NCBI GenBank assembly: GCA_018971065.1
Contig: JAGWVC010000058.1
Location: 1 to 24,993 of the forward strand
DNA length: 24,993 nucleotides
From: Sphingomonadales bacterium
GTDB taxonomy: Bacteria > Pseudomonadota > Alphaproteobacteria > Sphingomonadales > Sphingomonadaceae
Direction of reading: 5' to 3'
Under the pieces are notes generated by a model, which made no database searches, had not been told where the DNA came from, and worked only from the letters and a program-made list of their open reading frames with translations. Of this stretch, positions 8,861-16,867 are shown piece by piece; position 1 is the stretch's first letter, and each line of letters opens with the position of its first letter. Made by a program: the position numbers and the translations under genes.

Positions 8861-8881
8861 GTCCCGGGTCAGGCCCGGGAC
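8861..8881 (-). terminator. Perfect GC hairpin after topA (terminator or REP-like repeat)
   Basis: GTCCCGGG (8861-8868) pairs perfectly with CCCGGGAC (8874-8881) around a five-base loop, 27 bases after the topA stop. The bases around it (GGGTCCCGGGTCAGGCCC, then GACGAC) look like a dispersed CCGGG-loop-CCCGGGATGAC type of repeat common in alphaproteobacterial genomes. It may act as topA terminator; no T-run follows on the minus strand. Confidence 0.5.
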
Positions 8882-8908
8882 GACGGGGGGGGTGGGGACG
8901 ACGGGTGG

Positions 8909-11485
8909 CTACTCTTCGTTGGTCGCTTTCGCTTTCTTCGCTGCCGGTTTCTTGGCCGGAGCCTTCTTCGCGGCGGGTTTCTTGGCGGCGGCCTTCTTTG
9001 CCGGGGCTTTCTTCTTGCCCTTGGCCGGACCCTTGGCGGCGCGGTCGTCGATCAGCTTGATCGCGGCTTCGAGGGTGAGGTCTTCGGGCTTGAGGTCCTT
9101 GGGCAGGGTGGCATTGGTGGTGCCGTCGGTGACGTAGGCGCCGTAGCGGCCCGCCAGGAGCTTCATCTCACCGCCGGAGGTGGGATGGGGGCCGAAGGTG
9201 TTGAGCGGCTCCACGGCGGTCCTGCTGCCACGTCCGCCCCCTGCGGCGGCCTCGGCCAGCTTGACCACGGCGGCGTTCATGCCGGTTTCGAACACGTCGG
9301 CCGTGGTGCGCAGGCGGGCGTACTTGCCGGCGTGCAGCAGGTAGGGACCGTAGCGGCCGATCGAGGCGGTGATCGGTTCGCCGGTTTCGGGGTGCGGGCC
9401 GATGGTGCGCGGCAGGCTGAGCAGCTTGACCGCCCAGTCCAGACTGAGTTCACCGATGTCCTTGGGGATCGAAGCGCGTTTCGCTTCCTTGCCGGTGCCC
9501 TGCTGGATGTAGGGGCCGAAGCGGCCGGCGTTCCGGGTGATCGGTTCGCCGGTCTCGGGGTCCTTGCCGATCTCGGCAGGCTCGGCCGACTCCCCTGCCC
9601 CGCCCGGCTGCGCGAACTTGCGGGTGAACTTGCACTCCGGATAGTTCGAGCAGGCGACGAAGGCGCCGAACTTGCCGCCGCGCAGCGCCAGCCGGCCGAC
9701 GCCGCATTGCGGGCACTGGCGCGGGTCGGCGCCGTCCTCCTTCGGCGGGAACAGGTAGTCCGACAGGAATTCGTCAAGCGCCTCGGTGACTTCCGAGGGC
9801 TTCTTCAGCATGACCTCGTCGGACTTGGGCTTGAAGTCCTTCCAGAACGCTTCGAGCAGCGCCTTCCAGCCGGCGCGGCCGCCGGAGACGTCGTCGAGCT
9901 CTTCCTCCATGCCGGCGGTGAAATCGTAGCCGACGTAGCGCGGGAAGAAGCGTTCGAGGAACGCGGTCAGCAGGCGGCCCGATTCCTCGGCGAAGAAGCG
10001 GTTCTTCTCGGTGCGGACGTAGGCGCGGTCCTTCAGCACCTGGATGGTGGCGGCATAGGTGGACGGGCGGCCGATGCCGAGCTCTTCGAGGCGCTTGACC
10101 AGGCTGGCTTCGGAGAAGCGCGGCGGCGGCTGGGTGAAGTGCTGGGTGGCATCGACGCCCATCTTCGCCGGCATGTCACCCTTGTTCATGTTGGGCAGCA
10201 GGTTGCCGTCCTCGTCGCCTTCCCCATCGGCCTTCTGGTCGCGGCCTTCCTCGTAGACGGCGAGGAAGCCGGGGAACTTGACGACCTGGCCGGTGGCGCG
10301 CAGTTCGTTGCGGCCGGTGCCGTCGCGCAGGGTGATGGTGGTGCGTTCGAGCGCGGCGGAGGCCATCTGGCTGGCGACGGCGCGCTTCCAGATCAGTTCG
10401 TAGAGGCGGGCTTCGTCACCCGAACCGAAGCGGTCGCGGGTGAATTCGGTGGGGCGGATCGCCTCGTGCGCTTCCTGGGCGTTCTTGGCCTTGGTTTCGT
10501 AATGGCGCGGCTTTTCGGGCAGGAAGTGGCCGCTGAACCGGTCGGCGATCAGCGCGCGGGCGGCGGTGATGGCGCTGGGGTCCATCTGCACGCCGTCGGT
10601 ACGCATGTAGGTGATGGCGCCGGCTTCGTAGAGCGTCTGGGCAAGGCGCATGGTGTGCGCGGCGGCGAAGCCGAACTTGCGCGCGGCTTCCTGCTGGAGC
10701 GTGGAGGTGGTGAACGGCGGGGCCGGGTTGCGGCGCTGGGGCTTGGTCTCGAAATCCTCGACCCGGAAGGCGCCGGATTCGACCGCGGCCTTGGCGCGGG
10801 CGGCGATGCCGGCTTCGCCGAGGCTGAGGCGTTCGAGCTTCTCGCCGTCGAAGCGGACGAGGCGGGCGGGGAATTCGACGCCATCGTGCGCCAGTTTGGC
10901 GACGACCTGCCAGTATTCCTGCGGCTTGAACGCCTCGATCTCGCGGTCCCGCTCAACAATCAGGCGCAGCGCGACGGATTGCACGCGGCCGGCGGACTTG
11001 GCGCCGGGCAGCTTGCGCCACAGCACGGGGCTGAGGGTGAAGCCGAACAGGTAATCGAGCGCGCGGCGGGCGAGGTAGGCGTCGATCAGATCCTGATCCA
11101 GCTCACGCGGGTGCTTCATCGCGGTGGTGACGGCATCTTTGGTGATGGCGTTGAAAGTGACGCGTTCGACCGCCTTGGGCAGCGCCTTGCGCTTGGCCAG
11201 CAGTTCGCGGACATGCCACGAGATCGCCTCGCCCTCACGGTCAGGGTCGGTGGCGAGGATCAGGCGATCGGCCTGCTTGGCCAGATCGCTGATTTCGCGC
11301 ACCCGGCTCTGCTTGTCGCCATAGAGCTCCCAGTCCATCGCGAAATCCTCGTCCGGGCGGACCGAGCCGTCCTTGGGCGGCAGGTCGCGGACGTGGCCGT
11401 AGGAGGCAAGGACGCGGTAGTCCGAGCCGAGGTACTTCTCGATGGTCTTGGCCTTGGCGGGCGATTCTACGATGACAAGTTGCAT
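8909..11485 (-). CDS. topA: DNA topoisomerase I (type IA)
   Basis: An 858-residue type IA topoisomerase that relaxes negative supercoils through a transient tyrosine-DNA bond. The start is the ATG at 11485 (MQLVIVESPAKAKTIEKYLG, the universal N-terminus), not the longer open frame upstream. TOPRIM residues ATDPDREGEAISWH are at 78-91 and SAGRVQSVALRLIVERDREI at 164-183. The active-site tyrosine is Y293 in AITYMRTDG. A single CxxC...C...C zinc finger (CPQC ... ACSNYPEC) is followed by three topo-C repeats (DPETGEPI...GRFGPY, HPETGEPI...GRYGPY, GRYGAYVTDG) and a ~40-residue Lys/Ala tail of PAKK/AAKK units. Neighbour logic: plsY-dprA-topA is a frequent alphaproteobacterial run, here broken by an opposite-strand diguanylate cyclase. 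Confidence 0.97.
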   Translation of the reverse strand: MQLVIVESPAKAKTIEKYLGSDYRVLASYGHVRDLPPKDGSVRPDEDFAMDWELYGDKQSRVREISDLAKQADRLILATDPDREGEAISWHVRELLAKRKALPKAVERVTFNAITKDAVTTAMKHPRELDQDLIDAYLARRALDYLFGFTLSPVLWRKLPGAKSAGRVQSVALRLIVERDREIEAFKPQEYWQVVAKLAHDGVEFPARLVRFDGEKLERLSLGEAGIAARAKAAVESGAFRVEDFETKPQRRNPAPPFTTSTLQQEAARKFGFAAAHTMRLAQTLYEAGAITYMRTDGVQMDPSAITAARALIADRFSGHFLPEKPRHYETKAKNAQEAHEAIRPTEFTRDRFGSGDEARLYELIWKRAVASQMASAALERTTITLRDGTGRNELRATGQVVKFPGFLAVYEEGRDQKADGEGDEDGNLLPNMNKGDMPAKMGVDATQHFTQPPPRFSEASLVKRLEELGIGRPSTYAATIQVLKDRAYVRTEKNRFFAEESGRLLTAFLERFFPRYVGYDFTAGMEEELDDVSGGRAGWKALLEAFWKDFKPKSDEVMLKKPSEVTEALDEFLSDYLFPPKEDGADPRQCPQCGVGRLALRGGKFGAFVACSNYPECKFTRKFAQPGGAGESAEPAEIGKDPETGEPITRNAGRFGPYIQQGTGKEAKRASIPKDIGELSLDWAVKLLSLPRTIGPHPETGEPITASIGRYGPYLLHAGKYARLRTTADVFETGMNAAVVKLAEAAAGGGRGSRTAVEPLNTFGPHPTSGGEMKLLAGRYGAYVTDGTTNATLPKDLKPEDLTLEAAIKLIDDRAAKGPAKGKKKAPAKKAAAKKPAAKKAPAKKPAAKKAKATNEE

Positions 11486-11812
11486 GGCGGCCTGGGGTTG
11501 CCTTCTTCGCGTATGTGTACACGCGCGAGGGTGGCGGGGGTTGGGAGGTGGCGTCAAGGGGGGCAAGTGGTGAGGCGCCGCAGCAAAAACAGGTAGCATT
11601 ACCTATCAAGGCTTCAGCGGAATTTGAGCCTGGGCTGGTAAACGCCGTCATAACGCAGCCGCTAGGGGTAGTATGCGGAAATTACCATGACGGCCGCAAG
11701 ACAAATGGAAATCGATTGAATGCCAAAGGCGGCCCGCCCGGGTCGGGTTCTGACGAACCGGGGTCGCCACCAACAGGGGCCGTGAAGGCCGAAGCGGAGC
11801 AAGGATAGGGTC
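11486..11812. other. Divergent intergenic region between topA and the diguanylate cyclase
   Basis: This 327-base stretch must carry the promoters for both topA (leftward) and the diguanylate cyclase (rightward). Visible elements are the palindrome GTGTACAC near 11516-11523, a short inverted repeat AGGTA/TACCT (11591-11595 and 11600-11604) next to an A-run, and a hairpin GGTTC/GAACC (11746-11750, 11755-11759). No convincing -35/-10 pair was found. The part from about 11580 to 11720 is richer in A and T than the surrounding genes. Two very short frames (11687-11719 and 11720-11785) precede the cyclase but have no independent support. Confidence 0.5.
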
Positions 11813-12910
11813 ATGCGCATTTTCGGGTTTGGAGCGCGTAAGGACGGGGACGAAGTGCAATCGGCCGCCGGTTCCGAATCGTCGGCAGCGGGGTCGGCAT
11901 GGCAGGCGCCGCCGGGACACGAGGCCCGCGCCGAATTGCTGGAACGGATCAGCGAATTCCTGCTGCGCAACGGGCTGGAGGTTTCCGCCCGCAACCTGCT
12001 GATCGCCCGTGCCGCGTTCTCGGGCGCGAGCCTGGGGCTGGCACGCAAGCTGACCGTGGCGCAATCGGCCGGGGCGATCTCGCAGGAATGGCTGGATGCG
12101 GCGGTGGCCGACGATCCCGACCTGAACGACAGCAAGCACGCGCTGGACGAACTGCGCAACACCCTGGACCAGTCGCTGAGCCGGTTCGGCGATACCGCGC
12201 GGGCCGCCAGCACCGCCACCGGCGAATACGGCGCGGCGTTGAGCGACCATGCCAGCCGGATCGACGGGCTGGGCACCGGTACGGTCGATATGGGCGAACT
12301 GGCGCGGCTGACTCAGGCGATGATCGCGCGCAGCCAGGAAATGGAAGCCGAGATGGCGCGTTCGGCCAAGGAAGCCGAAGGCCTGCGCAAGAAGCTGGCG
12401 ATGGCGCAGCGCGATGCCGACCTGGACCACCTGACCGGGCTGCCCAACCGGCGCGCCTTCGAGACGGTGTTCGAGCGCGAGTATCGCGAGGCGCGGGCAT
12501 CGCTGGACAGCCTTTCGATCGCGATCTGCGACATCGACAAGTTCAAGCGCATCAATGACACCCACGGCCACGAGACCGGCGACCGCGTGATCCAGGCGAT
12601 CGGCGAGGTGCTGCAGCAGATCTCGAACGACCGCTGCCACGTGGCGCGGCATGGCGGCGAGGAATTCGTGCTGCTGTTCCGGGGGATGACCACCGAGGAA
12701 GCCCGCAAGCAACTGGACTTTGCCCGCGAGACGTTCGGCAACCGGCACTTCGTGAACCGGCACACCGACGAACCGATCGGCTATGTCACGTTCTCGGCCG
12801 GGGTGGCCAACGTGTTCGGATACGACGACCCGCGCGCGGCGCTTCATGCCGCCGACGATGCGCTGTATCAGGCGAAAGAGGGTGGCCGGAACCAGGTGGT
12901 CATTGCCTAG
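11813..12910 (+). CDS. Diguanylate cyclase with GGEEF domain, no I-site
   Basis: A 365-residue cytoplasmic protein. The C-terminal GGDEF domain (about 200-365) makes cyclic di-GMP from two GTP: DHLTGLPNRRAFE (205-217), the metal-binding CDIDKFKRINDTHGHETGD (239-257), the active-site GGEEF (281-285) and the closing ADDALYQAKEGGRNQV. The allosteric RxxD I-site expected just before GGEEF is absent; those positions read NDRC, so product inhibition at that site is unlikely. Residues 1-35 are low-complexity, 36-165 form an unrecognised helical region and 165-202 look like a coiled coil that could drive dimerisation. No membrane segment or sensor domain is recognisable. The ATG at 11813 follows AAGGAT. 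It is transcribed against topA and dprA, and a hairpin separates its end from dprA. Confidence 0.9.
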   Translation: MRIFGFGARKDGDEVQSAAGSESSAAGSAWQAPPGHEARAELLERISEFLLRNGLEVSARNLLIARAAFSGASLGLARKLTVAQSAGAISQEWLDAAVADDPDLNDSKHALDELRNTLDQSLSRFGDTARAASTATGEYGAALSDHASRIDGLGTGTVDMGELARLTQAMIARSQEMEAEMARSAKEAEGLRKKLAMAQRDADLDHLTGLPNRRAFETVFEREYREARASLDSLSIAICDIDKFKRINDTHGHETGDRVIQAIGEVLQQISNDRCHVARHGGEEFVLLFRGMTTEEARKQLDFARETFGNRHFVNRHTDEPIGYVTFSAGVANVFGYDDPRAALHAADDALYQAKEGGRNQVVIA

Positions 12911-12918
12911 CGCGCGGG

Positions 12919-12959
12919 GAATTGGCTGATGCCGGGCTGCGAACCGCCTGAGCCAATTC
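12919..12959. terminator. Inverted repeat between convergent cyclase and dprA genes
   Basis: GAATTGGCT (12919-12927) pairs perfectly with AGCCAATTC (12951-12959) across a 23-base loop. It fills almost all of the 52-base gap between the stop codons of two convergent genes, so it could serve as a two-way transcription terminator. No T-run is present, which lowers certainty. Confidence 0.45.
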
Positions 12960-12962
12960 GAT

Positions 12963-14141
12963 CTAATCCAGAGGTGCGAGGCTGACTTTCGCGCCGGCGT
13001 GGCGTTGCAGGCGGCCAGCAAGCTCCAGTTCGACCAGTGCCTGCTGGACGGCGGGCGCGGGGGCGGCGCTGGTGCGGACGAGTTCATCGACCGCGACCGG
13101 GGCGTGGCCGAGAAGCTGCGCGATTTCGGCGACGAAGGCGGGATCGTCGGCAGGGGCGTCGGCAGGGGCGTCCGGCTGATGTGCCGAGGCGCGCGGGGCT
13201 TCGGCGACGGTGTCGAACAGGCTGCGCGGAGACTGGCCGCCGAAGCCGGTTATCGCCTCGATCACGTCGGCGGCATCCTGGACCAGCGTGGCGCCGTCGC
13301 GGATCAGCAGATTGCACCCCTGGCTGCGCGGATCGAGCGGGGAGCCGGGGATGGCCATGACCTCACGCCCGTATTCGCCGGCGAGCCGCGCGGTGACCAG
13401 CGAGCCAGAGCGCGGCGCGGCTTCGGCAACCACGGTGCCCAGCGACAACGCGGCGATGATGCGGTTGCGCGCGGGAAACTGGCGGGCAAGCGGTTCGGTG
13501 CCGGGGGGATATTCGCTGAGCAGCAGCCCTTCGCGGGCGATGCGGTCCTGCAGATCGGCATGTTCGCGCGGGTAGGCGAGATCATGCCCGTTGGCGATGA
13601 CGGCGATGGTTCCCGCCGCAGCGGCCTGGAGCGCGCCGGTGTGGGCGGCGCCATCGACCCCGCGCGCCAGCCCCGAGACGACGGCATGGCCCTGCAAGGC
13701 GAGGTCGCGGGCAATGTCGCGCGCGAGGCGGCAGGCGCCGGCAGAGGCATTGCGCGCGCCGACGATGGCCACCGGCGTGCGCCGGGCAAGCACGGGATCG
13801 CCCCGCACGATCAGGATGGGCGGGGCACCCTCGGCGCGCGAGAGCAGCGCGGGAAAATCGGCATCGCCCTCGAACAGGTGGCGGGCGCCCAGGCGGGCGA
13901 CGGTGGCAAGCTCCGCCTCGATCCGCGCGGCAGGGGCGGCTGCGTAGGCGGTGCGGGCCGCTTGCCGTGCCCCCTCCCCGCGACCGCGCGCGGCAAGATC
14001 GGGCAGGGCATCGAGCGCGGCCCGGGCACTGCCGAAACGGCGCAGCAACTGGCGGTAGGCGATCGGTCCGACGCGGGAGGAACGCAGCAGCCGCAACCGC
14101 GCGAACGTTTCCGCCGCGACCGGCCCGGCCGTGGAATTCAC
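12963..14141 (-). CDS. dprA: DNA-processing protein DprA
   Basis: A 392-residue DprA/Smf protein. DprA binds incoming single-stranded DNA and loads RecA during natural transformation, though the gene is also kept in many species not known to be competent. The N-terminal region (about 8-70) is a SAM/HhH-like domain (RLRLLRSSRVGPIAYRQLLRRFGS). The Rossmann-like DprA core (about 95-300) shows VAIVGARNAS (124-133), VVSGLARGVDGAAHTGAL (154-171), GTEPLARQFPARNRIIAALS (214-233) and AAPRSGSLVTARLA. The C-terminal winged-helix-like domain (about 330-392) is present (VDELVRTSAAPAPAVQQALVELELAGRL). The start chosen is GTG at 14141, which overlaps the plsY stop as GTGA; the frame is open further upstream but that region belongs to plsY. 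Confidence 0.95.
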   Translation of the reverse strand: MNSTAGPVAAETFARLRLLRSSRVGPIAYRQLLRRFGSARAALDALPDLAARGRGEGARQAARTAYAAAPAARIEAELATVARLGARHLFEGDADFPALLSRAEGAPPILIVRGDPVLARRTPVAIVGARNASAGACRLARDIARDLALQGHAVVSGLARGVDGAAHTGALQAAAAGTIAVIANGHDLAYPREHADLQDRIAREGLLLSEYPPGTEPLARQFPARNRIIAALSLGTVVAEAAPRSGSLVTARLAGEYGREVMAIPGSPLDPRSQGCNLLIRDGATLVQDAADVIEAITGFGGQSPRSLFDTVAEAPRASAHQPDAPADAPADDPAFVAEIAQLLGHAPVAVDELVRTSAAPAPAVQQALVELELAGRLQRHAGAKVSLAPLD

Positions 14142-14749
14142 TGCTTCGGGCTGCCCACGCGCGGTTCGGTGCCGGCCAGCAGGCGGCCGATGTTGGCATG
14201 GTGCTTGATGATCACCACCACCGCCAGCACGGCAAGCAGGATAACGGGACGGTGAACACCCATCAACGCCAGTCCCACGACCGGTGCGGAAACCGCCGCC
14301 GCCATGCCGCTGACCGATGAGATGCGGATAATGGCCAGCAGCAGCAACCAGACGGCGATGAACCCGAGGGCGGCCGGCCAGAACACGGCGAAGGTGATGC
14401 CCAGCATGGTGGCCACGCCCTTGCCGCCCTTGAAGCCGAGCCAGACGGGGAAACAATGGCCGACGAGCGCCCCGACCGCAGCGCCGATGACCGGTTCGAT
14501 CCGTTCGCCCGAAATGGCATCGATCCACGCGACGGCAACGAAACCCTTGGCGACATCGAGCAGCAGGGTGGCGGCAGCAAGGCCCTTGCGGCCGGTACGC
14601 AGCACGTTGGTGGCACCGATGTTGCCCGAGCCGATCTCACGGATGTCGCCCGCGCCGGCGAAGCGGGTGAGCAGCAGGCCGAATGGAATCGACCCCAGCA
14701 GGTATCCGGCAAGGAGGGCAAAAAGTGGTGATTCAAGAATATCTTCCAT
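14138..14749 (-). CDS. plsY: Glycerol-3-phosphate acyltransferase PlsY
   Basis: A 203-residue inner-membrane enzyme that moves the acyl group from acyl-phosphate to glycerol-3-phosphate, the first step of phospholipid synthesis. The three conserved cytoplasmic motifs are clear: GSIPFGLLLTR with GSGNIGATNVLRTGRKG (motif 1, about 40-56), FKGGKGVATMLG (motif 2) and KHHANIGRLLAGTEPRVG near the C-terminus (motif 3). Five or so hydrophobic segments separate them. Length and layout are normal. The ATG at 14749 begins the conserved MEDILESPLFALLAGYLLGSIP start. The stop overlaps dprA by four bases, so dprA is translationally coupled to plsY. The promoter must lie in the 235-base region shared with the divergent murI. 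Confidence 0.97.
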   Translation of the reverse strand: MEDILESPLFALLAGYLLGSIPFGLLLTRFAGAGDIREIGSGNIGATNVLRTGRKGLAAATLLLDVAKGFVAVAWIDAISGERIEPVIGAAVGALVGHCFPVWLGFKGGKGVATMLGITFAVFWPAALGFIAVWLLLLAIIRISSVSGMAAAVSAPVVGLALMGVHRPVILLAVLAVVVIIKHHANIGRLLAGTEPRVGSPKQ

Positions 14750-14984
14750 TGCTGCGCCTTAGCGCTCCTTCATGACCATTTGGAAGCGGAAATCTAACCA
14801 GAATCGCTTGAATTGGCCATCACGCAATTGTCGCAAGATGCACGCGCCAACGCGTAAGCAACGGGAAATGCAGCAACCATTGATCAAAATGCGGGGTGCG
14901 CCATCCGGCGGGAAAAATTCCGGTTCCCACTTGGCGGGCCGATGATCTAAGGCCCCGGCGTTCGCCTCTGACGGATTACCGCAT

Positions 14985-15821
14985 TTGCCTTCCCCCCGCA
15001 TCCCCGACGAACCGCCGCCTGCCGCAACCCGTGCCGATGCGCCGGTGCTGCTGTTCGATTCGGGCGTCGGCGGCTTGACGGTGTTGCAAGCGCTGCGCCG
15101 GGTTCTGCCGCAGGCGCCGGTGATCTATGCAGCGGATACCGCCGGCCTGCCCTATGGCGCGAAGAGCGAGGCACAGATCGCCGCGCGCGTGGCCGGTCTG
15201 CTGGGCCGCATGGCCGAGCGCTGGCATCCGCGACTGGTGTGCATTGCCTGCAACACCGCATCGACCATCGCGCTGGGCATGGTGCGCGAGGTGCTGGAAG
15301 TGCCGATCGTCGGCACCGTGCCCGCGATCAAGCCGGCGGCGGCGATGACCCGGACCGGCGTGATCGGCCTGCTGGGCACCGAGGCGACGATCCGGCAGGG
15401 CTATGTCGATCGGCTGGAGCACGAGTTTGCGGCCGGCAAGCACCTGCTGCGGCACGGCGCGCCGGAACTGGTGGCGGCGGCCGAGGCCAAGCTGCGCGGG
15501 AAGCCGGTGGACATGGGCGCGATCACGCGGGCGGTGGACGGTTTGCGCCGGCAGCCCCACGGCGACAGGATCGACACGGTGGTGCTGGCCTGCACGCATT
15601 TTCCGCTGCTGGCCGACGAGCTGGCACGGGCGTTCGGGCCGGGAGTGCGGTTCGTGGACGGCGCCGAGGGCATTGCCCGGCGGATAGCGCAACTGACGCA
15701 GGGCCAGGCATTCGCGCGCAGCGGCCCCGATCGTGCCGTGTTCACCGGCGCGGCCGACGATATTGCCGCGCTGGCGCCGGCGCTGGCCGCGCACGGGCTT
15801 GAGCGCATGGAGCATTTCTGA
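14985..15821 (+). CDS. murI: Glutamate racemase
   Basis: A 278-residue cofactor-independent racemase that makes D-glutamate for peptidoglycan. The catalytic pair is visible: C89 in IACNTAS and C203 in LACTHFPLL, with the supporting D25-S26 in FDSGVGG and H205 after the second cysteine. The P-Y-G stretch AGLPYGAKS and the GTVPAIKPA segment also match the family. The start is taken as the TTG at 14985 (MPSPRIPDEPPPAATRADAPVLLFD), because no ATG or GTG lies between the upstream in-frame stop and the conserved core; the first ~18 residues are a Pro/Ala-rich extension. It is divergent from plsY, and the next gene starts one base after its stop codon, so the two are probably one transcript. Confidence 0.95.
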   Translation: MPSPRIPDEPPPAATRADAPVLLFDSGVGGLTVLQALRRVLPQAPVIYAADTAGLPYGAKSEAQIAARVAGLLGRMAERWHPRLVCIACNTASTIALGMVREVLEVPIVGTVPAIKPAAAMTRTGVIGLLGTEATIRQGYVDRLEHEFAAGKHLLRHGAPELVAAAEAKLRGKPVDMGAITRAVDGLRRQPHGDRIDTVVLACTHFPLLADELARAFGPGVRFVDGAEGIARRIAQLTQGQAFARSGPDRAVFTGAADDIAALAPALAAHGLERMEHF

Positions 15822-15822
15822 G

Positions 15823-16743
15823 GTGACCCGTACGACGCGTTTCAACCTTTGGCTGGCGGTCGTGCTGTTGGCGATCGGCGGGGGCTGGTGGTGGCTGCTG
15901 CTGGACAACCGCACCGACGGTGCGCAGCCGCAGCCACTGCATATCGGCGAACTGCGCCGTCTGGCCAAGGCGCTGCCCGGCCCGCATCCGGGCAGCATGG
16001 CCTGGCAGACCGTGGCGCGCCGCAACGTGTCCGGGACCGTGATCGCCACCGGGATCGGGCTGAAAGTGCGCACCTTGTCGGTCAATGTCTATCGCCTGGA
16101 GGTGCCGGGCCGGCCGCCGATCGCGATCAATGCGGGGATGACCGCCGCGCAGGCAAAGGCGTTCGGGTTCAGCGACTATGACCCCGCCGCGCAGCGCCAC
16201 GTGGACCGCCTGCTGTCGCGCGCCGGACTGATCCTGGCCACCAACGAGAGCGCCGAGCACCTGGGCGGGCTTTCCGCGCTGGCGATGCGGCCGGGCGGCG
16301 CGGGCATCATGAACCATGTGGTGCTGCGGCCCCAGCAGGTGCTGCGCGCGCCGCGCCAGCACCTGGATTGGCCCGCCGCCCTGCGCCCGGCCCCCGCGGA
16401 CACGGCCCTGCACGCGGTGGCGCCCGGGGTGGTGACGATACCCGCACCGGGCCACAGCCAGGGATCGCAGATGATCTTCGTGACGCTGGCCGATGGGCGC
16501 GAGGTGCTGTTTGCCAGCGATGTCTCGCCGCTGGCGGTGAATTGGCGGGAATTGCGCGCACGGTCGCGCCTGCTGGGCGGGTGGCACAATCACCAGGACC
16601 GGCGATCGGTCTATTCCTGGCTGATGACCATCCGCCAGTTGAAGGCCGAGGCACCCGGGCTGATCATCGTGCCCGGCCACGATGCCGAATGGCTGGAGGG
16701 GATGACCCGGGCGGGCCAGTTCCGGGCGGGCTTCGCGGACTGA
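15823..16743 (+). CDS. Metallo-beta-lactamase-fold protein with altered metal ligands, membrane-anchored
   Basis: A 306-residue protein from the GTG at 15823, one base after murI. An N-terminal hydrophobic segment (about 8-27) suggests a signal anchor, so the domain is probably periplasmic. The fold is indicated by VNVYRLEV...IAINAGMT (strand and turn before motif 1), [18 protein letters not shown] (138-153), [14 protein letters not shown] (207-220), LFASDVSPL (229-237) and [10 protein letters not shown] (281-290). The canonical HxHxDH is replaced by N141-E-S143-A-E145-H146, so both site-1 histidines are lost while H211, D233 and H286 remain. It may bind a single metal at site 2, bind metal differently, or be non-catalytic. 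Substrate unknown; proximity to murI weakly suggests an envelope role. Confidence 0.75.
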   Translation: MTRTTRFNLWLAVVLLAIGGGWWWLLLDNRTDGAQPQPLHIGELRRLAKALPGPHPGSMAWQTVARRNVSGTVIATGIGLKVRTLSVNVYRLEVPGRPPIAINAGMTAAQAKAFGFSDYDPAAQRHVDRLLSRAGLILATNESAEHLGGLSALAMRPGGAGIMNHVVLRPQQVLRAPRQHLDWPAALRPAPADTALHAVAPGVVTIPAPGHSQGSQMIFVTLADGREVLFASDVSPLAVNWRELRARSRLLGGWHNHQDRRSVYSWLMTIRQLKAEAPGLIIVPGHDAEWLEGMTRAGQFRAGFAD

Positions 16744-16778
16744 AAATCGGCAGCGAAACACGCGGACTTGCGCGATTC

Positions 16779-16813
16779 TTGATGCTGGTCATTTTGGCGC
16801 GGGCCAATTATAT
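16779..16813 (+). promoter_or_regulatory. Candidate FNR/FixK-type box and -10 region upstream of hemA
   Basis: TTGATGCTGGTCAT (16779-16792) matches 9 of the 10 fixed positions of the FNR-family consensus TTGAYNNNNRTCAA; only the last base differs. An A/T-rich TTATAT follows at 16808-16813 and could be the -10 element, placing the box around the -35 position. The box centre is about 82 bases before the hemA GTG. In Rhodobacter, hemA is controlled by the FNR homologue FnrL, which makes the match more credible, but it is a single site found by eye. Confidence 0.45.
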
Positions 16814-16867
16814 GGCACGGCAGTCCCGCCCCGGGCAGAGGGCGCGGACAGGAACGGGCGAAATTTC

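Noticed and set aside
8807..11596. 929-codon frame on the + strand opposite topA
   Set aside because: It is a high-GC shadow of topA: Gly/Ala/Arg/Leu-rich, no domain, and the opposite strand encodes a complete topoisomerase.
11591..11604. Short stem with adjacent A-run upstream of topA, terminator-like on the - strand
   Set aside because: The stem is five base pairs and no leftward gene ends there, so a terminator makes no sense.
11687..11785. Two tiny tandem frames (10 and 21 codons) before the diguanylate cyclase, possible leader peptides
   Set aside because: No ribosome binding site, no amino-acid bias or attenuator structure; such short frames are expected by chance.
11640..11812. Possible c-di-GMP riboswitch before the cyclase
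   Set aside because: The conserved GEMM riboswitch core could not be found; only one small hairpin is visible.
14750..14984. Small frame or RNA gene between plsY and murI
   Set aside because: The only frame (- strand) has no protein-like features, and no strong RNA structure was seen; the stretch is better explained as a divergent promoter region.
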